From: an uncultured bacterium
GTDB lineage: Bacteria; Patescibacteriota; Dojkabacteria; B142; OLB20
DNA: 10,803 nucleotides
Reading direction: 5' to 3'
NCBI GenBank assembly: GCA_937889205.1
Contig: CALARN010000164.1
Span: 1-10,803 of the forward strand
The position numbers and the translations under genes are program-made. The notes under the pieces are model-generated. The model worked only from the letters and a program-made list of their open reading frames with translations. It had not been told where the DNA came from and made no database searches. Below are positions 5,158 through 10,803 of this stretch, in pieces (the stretch's first letter is position 1; each line of letters begins with the position of its first letter).

Positions 5158-6201
5158 ATGTACGAACCCAAATACCAAATCAGTGATAGATTACTTCTCG
5201 ATCTTATTAAGCTGGAACAAAATAAATTTCACTTAGACCATAATGAAATAAGCACACAGACTAGAAAGATGCTGGACTTAAAATCAAAGTCGGTAAATAT
5301 GTTCCATATGGCGCACTTATTAGGGGTAGAACTAACAATTAAAGACGCGGAAAAAGCTGTTGAAGGTAAGAAAGTAACTACTAACGATTCTAGGGGTACA
5401 ATACTAAACAATTTTCGTAACTGCATGGATTTTGTGCGCTCCAATGTAACTGATAGCTACATAGATATTGACATTAATCTAGTACTTCATTTCAACAAAA
5501 TCGTGCTTACTGACTGGAAGGAAGTCTGGGAAGCAAAATTCAGAGGAAGTAACGAGGCGCCAAATGCTAACTTAGATAACTGGTTAGGACTGCGAAATCA
5601 ATCACTGCATGGCATGGCAATAGAGGAAAGGCTAAATGATTTATTTACTTGGTATAAAAGCAATACTAGTAAGGTGCATCCACTAATTCGTGTTGCAATT
5701 CTTATCTACGAGCTAATTAGAACAGCTCCTTTTGCTCATTGCAATCAACTTACAATTATCGCTTTAGCTGATTACCTTCTACAAAAAAATGGATATATTC
5801 ATAAGACATTTCTACCAATAGTACGCGAATTCGATTTGCATGAAGCTGAAAATATTGAAATTTGGAAAATTGTAAATGAGCATAAAGGAGATTTAACGGT
5901 CTGGATTGAGAGATTTATTCAAAACCTCGGAGCAGGCATGAATGAAGATAGAGACAAAATTCTGCAAGTTACAAAATCGGAAAAGACAACCAAACAACCA
6001 TTCTTAGATCTTAATAGACGCCAACTAAAAATCTTAAGATACTTACAAACCATCCCTACAGTTAAAAGAGAAGACTATGTGCAAATGATGGAAGTATCAA
6101 CTATGACGGCTTTTAGAGATCTTAACGATTTAGTTGAGAAGAAACTTATCAGAATTGAAGGCAAGGGGAGGGGCACAAAATATGTGCTAGTTAACCGCTA
6201 G
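5158..6201 (+). CDS. Fic-fold protein with degenerate active site and C-terminal winged helix
   Basis: 347 residues. The region at about 105-255 has the helix pattern of a Fic domain, with HPLIRVAILIYELIRTAPFAHCNQLTIIALADYLL at 174-208. In active Fic enzymes the motif is HPFxxGNGRxxR. Here it reads APFAHCNQLTI (190-200): the catalytic His is Ala190, the Gly-Asn-Gly-Arg anion site is Cys195-Asn196-Gln197-Leu198, and only Pro, Phe and Asn remain. AMP transfer by the normal mechanism is therefore unlikely. Residues 286-345 form a winged helix (RRQLKILRYLQ ... VSTMTAFRDLNDLVEKKLIRIEGKGRGTKYVL), the HTH often found at the C-terminus of Fic proteins. A DNA-binding regulator built on a dead Fic fold is the natural reading. 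The gene starts 53 bases after tRNA-Thr. Its 3' end overlaps uvrC by 11 bases. A TATACT box at 5135-5140 may be its -10. Confidence 0.8.
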   Translation: MYEPKYQISDRLLLDLIKLEQNKFHLDHNEISTQTRKMLDLKSKSVNMFHMAHLLGVELTIKDAEKAVEGKKVTTNDSRGTILNNFRNCMDFVRSNVTDSYIDIDINLVLHFNKIVLTDWKEVWEAKFRGSNEAPNANLDNWLGLRNQSLHGMAIEERLNDLFTWYKSNTSKVHPLIRVAILIYELIRTAPFAHCNQLTIIALADYLLQKNGYIHKTFLPIVREFDLHEAENIEIWKIVNEHKGDLTVWIERFIQNLGAGMNEDRDKILQVTKSEKTTKQPFLDLNRRQLKILRYLQTIPTVKREDYVQMMEVSTMTAFRDLNDLVEKKLIRIEGKGRGTKYVLVNR

Positions 6202-7762
6202 ACTCATCCTTTTTCAAAGATTTTTCAGGGTTGCCTAAAGCAGCCCTGATTTTTGCAACCGTACCTTTGTGTTTTACTATCAATAATAAATCTGACTCAC
6301 TAGCTTTAGAAATTTCTTCAATGTTGCCAAAAGCCTTTAATAACTTTGTACCAATAACCTTACCGACGCCCGGTATTTCGCTTAATACAGAAAACTTCTG
6401 AGCCTTCAATCTTAATTCACGATGATAGGTAATTCCAAACCTATGCGCTTCATCTCTAATTCTTTGCATCAGAAACCTCGCCTGAGAGCCCTGTGGCAAA
6501 GTCTTCTTGATATAGCTTAACTCTCCCAATTCACCTTCGGCAGGAATAAACAAGTCTTCTTCTCTCTTGGCAAGCCCAACTACAGGAACAACTACCTCTA
6601 ACTCTGCTAACACCTTGATTACACTAGATAATTGCCCTTTACCACCATCTACAACTAGTAAATCTGGCAATACTGAGAAGCTACTATCCTTACTATCCTG
6701 CTTTGTGAATCTTCTTTTAAATACCTCTTGCATCATGGCGAAATCATTCGGGGTATCAAGGGTTTTAATTTTAAATTTGCGATAGTATTTCTTCGCTGGT
6801 ACACCATTCACAAATACCACCATCGAGCCAACAGCCTGTTTACCCTGAATGTTAGATATGTCGTAACACTCTATCTTGAAATTATTTTTTAAACGGAGCG
6901 AATCATCGGCAATAATATCCAGCAAATCTGATAAAGCCTCCGCCTTATTGGCCTGTTTAATTTTACGAAACTTTTGCTCATCTGTGTCATAATCAACATC
7001 AATCTTCTGACTGATATTGATTAAATCATTCATTCTATCTCTTAATTGAGCAGCTAATTCAAAGCGTTGTTTTGTAGCAGCAGTATACATATCTGCTCGT
7101 AAATCTTTAATTAGCCTCTCTTTTTGGTTCTCAAAAAATCTACGGAGAGCTTTAATATTTCTCGCATACTCCTTTTTATTTACAAATCCAGCACAAGGAG
7201 CATTACACAGACCCAGAAAGTAATACAGGCAAGGCTTAGAATCACTAGCTACAACACCTTTTTTTGTTTGGGTAATCTTCCTATTACAAGTCCGATAGGC
7301 AAATATTTTTCTTAGTAATTTCAAAGATCTTTTTAGCGGCATTGACTCGTTGTAAGGTCCATAATAGATGACACTACGATGCCTTAAGCGTTTTTCTCTA
7401 ACTAATATTGGCTTAGGGAAATCTTCTCGCAAATCAAGCATTAGCCATTGGTAGTTTTTATCGTCCTTCTTTAAAACATTGTATTTCGGTCGATATTTCT
7501 TAATTAAATTGGTTTCCAGAATCAACGCCTCTGTTTCTGAATCGGTAGTAACATATTCAACACTTGCAATCTTCTTGACCATCATTGCAATTCTTTCTCC
7601 TAGTTTCTCTGAGCCTTCAAAGTATTGCTTGACTCGGTTACGCAAAACTAAAGCCTTACCAATGTAAAGTACTTTCTTATGTACATCACGATATATGTAA
7701 CACCCTGGCAATTCTGGGGCTTGAAGTATTTGCTGTTTTAAATCTTGATTAACAAACTCCAT
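6191..7762 (-). CDS. uvrC: UvrABC excinuclease subunit C
   Basis: UvrC makes both incisions around a lesion in nucleotide excision repair, after handover by UvrA/UvrB. 523 residues, against about 590-620 usually. The N-terminal GIY-YIG nuclease shows GCYIYRD (20-26) and VLYIGKA (31-37), with Arg41 and Glu83 as likely catalytic residues. Cys159, Cys178, Cys186 and Cys190 (LGLCNAPC) match the iron-sulfur cluster ligands. The UVR segment near 222-250 contacts UvrB. The RNase H-like nuclease follows, with Asp301 (YDISN), Asp372 (VDGGKGQ) and His440 (DEAHRFG). One helix-hairpin-helix remains at about 463-500 (EIPGVGKVIGTKLLKAFG). The missing length lies mainly in linkers and the C-terminus, while all catalytic elements are present. 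It begins 18 bases after a small zinc-ribbon gene. Confidence 0.97.
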   Translation of the reverse strand: MEFVNQDLKQQILQAPELPGCYIYRDVHKKVLYIGKALVLRNRVKQYFEGSEKLGERIAMMVKKIASVEYVTTDSETEALILETNLIKKYRPKYNVLKKDDKNYQWLMLDLREDFPKPILVREKRLRHRSVIYYGPYNESMPLKRSLKLLRKIFAYRTCNRKITQTKKGVVASDSKPCLYYFLGLCNAPCAGFVNKKEYARNIKALRRFFENQKERLIKDLRADMYTAATKQRFELAAQLRDRMNDLINISQKIDVDYDTDEQKFRKIKQANKAEALSDLLDIIADDSLRLKNNFKIECYDISNIQGKQAVGSMVVFVNGVPAKKYYRKFKIKTLDTPNDFAMMQEVFKRRFTKQDSKDSSFSVLPDLLVVDGGKGQLSSVIKVLAELEVVVPVVGLAKREEDLFIPAEGELGELSYIKKTLPQGSQARFLMQRIRDEAHRFGITYHRELRLKAQKFSVLSEIPGVGKVIGTKLLKAFGNIEEISKASESDLLLIVKHKGTVAKIRAALGNPEKSLKKDESSG

Positions 7763-7780
7763 AAAAGTCTGGAGTAAATA

Positions 7781-8005
7781 CTAATTTATTTTTTCTAAGT
7801 CTGTATGTAAAGCTCTACGATAACTTGCAGTTTCACTTTCATATACGAAAACACGGCCACACTCACAAACGATAATTTTTCCGAATTCGTTTTCACCAAG
7901 CTCTTTGCCTTTACTTAAACTTCTAGTACAAGCAGGACACAATCTTTTTTGTAACAAAACCTTTTGTAATGGAGAAATTAGGCTTTTTATTACTTTGTTT
8001 TTCAT
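7781..8005 (-). CDS. Small zinc-ribbon protein of unknown function
   Basis: 74 residues. Cys23 and Cys26 (LCPACTRSL) with Cys47 and Cys49 (VCECGRVFVY) form a compact four-cysteine metal site. It is followed by YESETASYRRAL, and the N-terminus is basic (KNKVIKSLI). I associate this type of short protein with Saccharibacteria-like genomes but know no function. CGRVF is also present in the zinc ribbon of the riboswitch-controlled protein. It is the first gene of a unit with uvrC (18-base gap), so it could assist DNA repair or simply share the transcript. On the minus strand a TATAAT at 8047-8042 is a likely -10 box, which gives a leader of about 30 bases with no Shine-Dalgarno sequence. Confidence 0.75.
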   Translation of the reverse strand: MKNKVIKSLISPLQKVLLQKRLCPACTRSLSKGKELGENEFGKIIVCECGRVFVYESETASYRRALHTDLEKIN

Positions 8006-8041
8006 TTAGCGATTCAATGTTTTATGTTATTTACTCACACA

Positions 8042-8047
8042 ATTATA
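8042..8047 (-). promoter_or_regulatory. Candidate -10 box for the zinc-ribbon/uvrC unit
   Basis: On the minus strand a perfect TATAAT, preceded directly by TG, lies 37 bases ahead of ATG 8005. No clear -35 box is seen. Confidence 0.4.
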
Positions 8048-8100
8048 CAGTATTTATTAGTAAAAATACCCTAAAGGATGATAACATAAAAAGAAACACC

Positions 8101-8340
8101 ATGGGCGAATCAACTATCAGATTGTCAAGGTATCAAATCGACGCAATCTCTACCCGCTTTAATATTGAAGGGATTCCTAAATACCTACTACTCAAAATTA
8201 ACCTATGTAAACTATGTGGACTAGCCACTTCTTGTACGCAATACACCAATGGAACACCAATAATTACTCTACCGGCAAATCAAGTAAATAGACATACTAT
8301 AGACGACTTGAATAGTAAAAGGAGTTGCAAAGATTTGTGA
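8101..8340 (+). CDS. Small cysteine-motif protein of unknown function (CxxCx5C, first of a pair)
   Basis: 79 residues from ATG 8101 (MGESTIRLSRYQID). The frame is open back to an ATG at 7969, but that longer form would overlap the start of the divergent zinc-ribbon gene and its -10 box, so I reject it. A third start at 8017 is possible. The central motif is CKLCGLATSC, a CxxCx5C pattern, with a later His (NRH) and a fourth Cys (RSCKDL). These could bind zinc or an iron-sulfur cluster. No signal peptide is visible in the preferred form. The next gene encodes a protein with the same cysteine spacing. The function is unknown. Confidence 0.55.
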   Translation: MGESTIRLSRYQIDAISTRFNIEGIPKYLLLKINLCKLCGLATSCTQYTNGTPIITLPANQVNRHTIDDLNSKRSCKDL

Positions 8341-8354
8341 TGATTTGGTACAAT
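8325..8354 (+). promoter_or_regulatory. Candidate promoter of the second CxxCx5C gene
   Basis: TTGCAA at 8325-8330, an 18-base spacer and TACAAT at 8349-8354 lie 20 bases before ATG 8375. The -35 box is inside the last codons of the upstream gene, so the two genes may be transcribed both together and separately. Confidence 0.5.
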
Positions 8355-8374
8355 ATATTGTTTATATACCATAT

Positions 8375-8854
8375 ATGCCTACCAACAATTTAAAAAGACA
8401 AATTAGAGTTTGGCCTTCTCAAGAACCTCAATACCGTTGGAGAATACCTAATGTTGATCCAGCAGCGTTTTCTCCTACAAGTATGAATACCGGGTGCAAT
8501 ATTTGCCCTGCAATGCAAATTTGCGCAACACATAATTATATTGGTAAAGATCAATTATTTCATAGCGATCGCTACATTCTTAAAGAACTGACTGCAGAAT
8601 TAATCGAATTAGCAGCTATGAGAATACCAAATATTGGAGATATTGCCAGATCAAGAATCACAGCCGATGACATTCTTGCTTCACATATAGCTCCATTATT
8701 ACCCTGCACAGCCTCAGAAAAGTACCCTGGAAGACCTTTAAGACCCAATGATCATAACCACTGGATTAGGGCAACCAATGCGACAGATCCGTTAATAGAA
8801 ATAATTAAAAAGCATGAATCTGAACCTTCAGGGCATTGGTCAGATGATATTTAA
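8375..8854 (+). CDS. Small cysteine-motif protein of unknown function (CxxCx5C, second of a pair)
   Basis: 159 residues from ATG 8375. A TTG at 8345 in frame would add ten residues but lies upstream of the promoter-like TACAAT, so the ATG is preferred. The motif CNICPAMQIC near residues 43-52 has the same CxxCx5C spacing as the neighbouring protein and is followed by ATHN and FHSDR, which give possible histidine ligands. Later features are LLPC and a NDHNHW stretch. The N-terminal part is rich in Pro, Arg and Trp (IRVWPSQEPQYRWRIP). No membrane segment or signal peptide is seen. It shares the palindromic TTAA with the converging Gmad2 gene, so each stop codon lies in the other gene's last bases. 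The function is unknown. Confidence 0.65.
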   Translation: MPTNNLKRQIRVWPSQEPQYRWRIPNVDPAAFSPTSMNTGCNICPAMQICATHNYIGKDQLFHSDRYILKELTAELIELAAMRIPNIGDIARSRITADDILASHIAPLLPCTASEKYPGRPLRPNDHNHWIRATNATDPLIEIIKKHESEPSGHWSDDI

Positions 8855-9378
8855 TCAACGACATTTATCTCAATCTTCAACAATTCTTTTTCACTGCCAT
8901 CTTTCATTGACACCTCATACAATACCAATTCCACCATCTCTGATAAACCATAAGTTACAGGAGTATCAAGAAATATTATTTCAGAGAAATCCGCCATTTG
9001 CTCATAGTTTTCACCTGCAGCGGTTGCTATTCCCTCAAGTATTAATTCGCCATTTGCATCAACTATTCGATAGTTTAGCGTACCTTCAAAAAACCCTTGC
9101 ATCTTACCTTCTAGCTTAATAATACCGCCCGACCTAGAAATGTTTGCATCGAGAGTAGGGGATGTAATTTCTAAACGCCCCGGCACAACTAAATTTACCG
9201 TTGGTGTTACAGTTGTTTCGTCTTTGAAATTAAGTATTTTGCCCCACTTATTGTTATTTGAGATTAAATACCAGAGATTTGCGCCTAATAAAACCACAAT
9301 TAGCACCGATAAATATATTAATACAGTCTTATTATTTTTCTTATCTCTTTCATAGGTAGATAATTCTTTAGTTTGCAT
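8851..9378 (-). CDS. Single-pass membrane protein with Gmad2 immunoglobulin-like domain
   Basis: 175 residues. A basic N-terminus (ERDKKNNK) is followed by one membrane helix at about 18-40. A linker leads to a domain at about 69-173 with the Gmad2 pattern: LEITSPTLDANI, LEGKMQGFFEGTLNYRIVDANGELILEG, then a C-terminal LYEVSMKDGSEKELLKIEINV. Gmad2 is an Ig-like fold first described in spore-germination proteins and found in many lipoprotein or anchored surface proteins of non-sporulating bacteria. Topology predicts the domain outside the membrane, on the cell surface or in the wall. Its start overlaps the end of alkD by 11 bases, so the two are co-transcribed and perhaps translationally coupled. 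The ligand is unknown. Confidence 0.85.
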   Translation of the reverse strand: MQTKELSTYERDKKNNKTVLIYLSVLIVVLLGANLWYLISNNNKWGKILNFKDETTVTPTVNLVVPGRLEITSPTLDANISRSGGIIKLEGKMQGFFEGTLNYRIVDANGELILEGIATAAGENYEQMADFSEIIFLDTPVTYGLSEMVELVLYEVSMKDGSEKELLKIEINVVD

Positions 9379-10096
9379 GTTTATTTTTACTAGTTAATAA
9401 ATAAGCCTGTCTCTCTGCTTCAGGCATCTTCTCTATAGCATAACGCAGAGCCACTCTAGGCATTACCTTTTGCCAAGTATTTAGAAAATTAATTATGGTT
9501 TGGGAATGTCGCTTGTAAATTTCCCGAAGCATCCAGCCACAAGCCTTATGAATTAAATCTTGCTTATCTTGTATCAAGATTTCACATATTGCCAAGGTAT
9601 CTTTAAAATCGTTTCTTCGTATGAATGTAAAGGTGGCAATAATTGCAATTCTTCTTTCCCAGAGGCTCTCCGATTTTGCAAAAACATATAATAACGACTT
9701 ATCTTTGTTTAATAAGTATTGCCCCACAATGTTTGGCGCAGATAAATCTACTAAATCCCAGTTATTAATATATTTTATATTGTTAATATAGATATTAAAA
9801 ATTTTTTGTTGAACTTGTTCGTTTGCTTTTGCAAACTGTTTTACGAGAAGCAGCACTGCGCAAAGTCTTACCTCGTGAACTTGATGTTTTAGCAATTTTT
9901 CAATTTCAATAAGGGCGATATTTTTGTAAAATGTTTGTACAACTTCTCTAATTTGCGGTACGGCGATACCCCAAAACATATCTCCATAGCCATATTCACC
10001 AACGCCAGTTTTGAAAAACCTTGATAGTACAGATGCTTTTTCAAAATTTCTCTGTAAATACAGCGCAGATAATACTTCTTTAGAATTATTTGTCAT
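9368..10096 (-). CDS. AlkD-family DNA alkylation repair protein
   Basis: 242 residues, the full length of the family, built of HEAT-like helical repeats. AlkD is a DNA glycosylase that removes positively charged alkylated bases (3-methyladenine, 7-methylguanine) without flipping the base into a pocket. The signatures present are GYGDMFWGIAVPQIR (36-50), NNWDLVDLSAP (111-121), SLWERRIAIIATF (144-156), HKACGWMLRE (183-192) and MPRVALRYAIEKMP near 212-225. The residues matching the Bacillus cereus AlkD catalytic set are Trp113, Asp117, Arg148 or Arg149 and Trp188, so it should be active. It heads a two-gene unit with the Gmad2 membrane protein. No Shine-Dalgarno sequence is visible; the 80-base gap to the divergent coiled-coil gene should hold both promoters. 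Confidence 0.95.
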   Translation of the reverse strand: MTNNSKEVLSALYLQRNFEKASVLSRFFKTGVGEYGYGDMFWGIAVPQIREVVQTFYKNIALIEIEKLLKHQVHEVRLCAVLLLVKQFAKANEQVQQKIFNIYINNIKYINNWDLVDLSAPNIVGQYLLNKDKSLLYVFAKSESLWERRIAIIATFTFIRRNDFKDTLAICEILIQDKQDLIHKACGWMLREIYKRHSQTIINFLNTWQKVMPRVALRYAIEKMPEAERQAYLLTSKNKHAN

Positions 10097-10176
10097 TTAT
10101 GTAATTTCATCAATAATGTAAATTGTTGCATATTCAAGCGTTTAAATAAATGAATCCAAGTTTTTAATTTTCTATC

Positions 10177-10446
10177 ATGACTATCCAGGATGACTTTCAA
10201 AAAATTGAAAGACAGATTTCTGAGACAAACACAAAGATAGACAACTTGTATAAACTGGTGAATCAAATTTGTAATGACTTGGGAGTAGCTAGAGGGACTC
10301 GCATGTTTGAGCAAATGGCCGATATTCGTAATCAAGTTTATAACATGTCTCGCGAAATTAGTCCTGGTGAGATGAAGGCGATAAGTTATCAAGTGCAAAA
10401 TATAAAAAAATCACTAGATAACATGAATAAAAAAGAGTATTACTAA
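10177..10446 (+). CDS. Small coiled-coil protein of unknown function
   Basis: 89 residues, almost wholly helical. Residues 5-33 show heptad-like spacing of hydrophobics (FQKIERQISETNTKIDNLYKLV), and 62-85 show a second helix (GEMKAISYQVQNIKKSLDNM), which suggests a coiled coil and self-association. There is one cysteine, no membrane segment and no signal peptide. It is transcribed away from alkD and converges on typA, with 67 bases between. The function is unknown; the composition and uniform codon use support a real gene. Confidence 0.7.
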   Translation: MTIQDDFQKIERQISETNTKIDNLYKLVNQICNDLGVARGTRMFEQMADIRNQVYNMSREISPGEMKAISYQVQNIKKSLDNMNKKEYY

Positions 10447-10513
10447 ATGCTGACGCTCACCAATCCTTTTGCTGCTGTATTTTGTTGATGAGGCTAAATT
10501 CTCTGCTGTTTCG

Positions 10514-10803
10514 TTAGTCTGTTATACCCATTTGCTGTTTTGCATATGCGGTTAGGTTGTCGCGTTTTGCCCATACTCTCTCGTTTTTTGTAAGGTAAGC
10601 TTTACGTAACCTTAAATTCTTAGGAGTAATTTCAAGAATTTCATCTTTTGCTAGAAATACCAAAGCGAACTCAAGTGTTAATTGAATTACCGGCTTTAAA
10701 GCTGTTTGAGTAATCTCGTCGTGTTTGATTCTTACACCTGATTTGGCTCTAGCTTTAGTTACATTTATTTCGAGATCTTGCTCATATTTGTTAATACCGA
10801 CAA
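10514..10803 (-). CDS. typA: Translational GTPase TypA/BipA, C-terminal part
   Basis: The last 95 residues, read from the complement; the rest lies beyond the right edge. QDLEINVTKARAKSG, the span from IKHDE to LTLEFALVFLAKDE, and ILEITPKNLRLRKAYL match the BipA-specific C-terminal domain, in which LEQALEFIxxDELVEVTPxxIRLRK is strongly conserved. BipA/TypA is a ribosome-binding GTPase related to EF-G that helps ribosome assembly and stress adaptation. The stop is TAA at 10516-10514. The positively charged tail WAKRDNLTAYAKQQMGITD is typical of the family. It converges on the coiled-coil gene; no stem-loop terminator is evident in the 67 bases between them. Confidence 0.93.
   Translation of the reverse strand, partial: VGINKYEQDLEINVTKARAKSGVRIKHDEITQTALKPVIQLTLEFALVFLAKDEILEITPKNLRLRKAYLTKNERVWAKRDNLTAYAKQQMGITD

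Noticed and set aside
7969..8100. N-terminal extension of the first CxxCx5C protein with a hydrophobic, signal-like start
   Set aside because: It would overlap the coding start and the -10 box of the divergent zinc-ribbon gene; ATG 8101 gives a compact protein without that conflict.
8814..9119. 101-residue plus-strand frame inside the Gmad2 gene
   Set aside because: It is the shadow of the Gmad2 coding sequence, with no motif of its own.
10093..10398. 101-residue minus-strand frame over the coiled-coil gene
   Set aside because: Antisense to a more convincing helical protein, and it would fill the divergent promoter region.
10447..10513. Possible bidirectional terminator between the coiled-coil gene and typA
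   Set aside because: Only a direct repeat of CTGCTGT is seen; no stem-loop with a T-run could be drawn.
1..10803. CRISPR array or insertion sequence
   Set aside because: No regularly spaced repeats, no transposase and no terminal inverted repeats were found on reading both strands.

Overview
The window is AT-rich and gene-dense. Genes are mostly short, intergenic gaps are tiny, and many genes overlap by 1-11 bases. There are several lineage-restricted small cysteine-rich proteins, and almost no Shine-Dalgarno sequences lie ahead of the start codons. The standard genetic code reads all genes well. Together this suggests a reduced-genome bacterium of the Patescibacteria/CPR type, most likely Saccharibacteria-like. 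The placement is inferred from style and protein character, not from a marker tree.

Layout. (1) 1-1734, minus strand: an operon of a PLP-dependent threonine-synthase-like enzyme, a membrane-anchored FAM173-like methyltransferase (joined by a TAATG stop/start overlap), and the start of a third protein that may be an ATP-grasp ligase. (2) 1801-2522, plus strand: a LysW-like zinc-ribbon protein, tRNA-Gly(CCC), and an MgtC/SapB membrane protein. This block diverges from (1) through back-to-back promoters. (3) 2585-4965, minus strand: a cobalamin riboswitch leader, a 443-residue zinc-ribbon protein of unknown function, and an acidic, cysteine-containing membrane-anchored protein. (4) 4981-6201, plus strand: tRNA-Thr(CGU), then a Fic-fold/winged-helix protein whose Fic active site is degraded. 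(5) 6191-8005, minus strand: a small zinc-ribbon protein and UvrC, overlapping the Fic gene tail to tail. (6) 8101-8854, plus strand: two small unknown proteins that share a CxxCx5C motif. (7) 8851-10096, minus strand: an AlkD-type DNA glycosylase and a Gmad2-domain membrane protein, overlapping. (8) 10177-10803: a small coiled-coil protein (plus) and the C-terminal end of the translational GTPase TypA/BipA (minus).

The clearest unexpected element is the cobalamin riboswitch at about 4905-4753 (minus). Its last hairpin ends four bases before the AUG of a protein with no recognised function, so an unknown gene appears to be under vitamin B12 control. Other points of interest are the degenerate Fic-HTH protein, the LysW-like protein that lacks the classical C-terminal Glu, and the tandem CxxCx5C proteins. 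DNA repair (uvrC, alkD) and translation (two tRNAs, typA) make up the housekeeping background.
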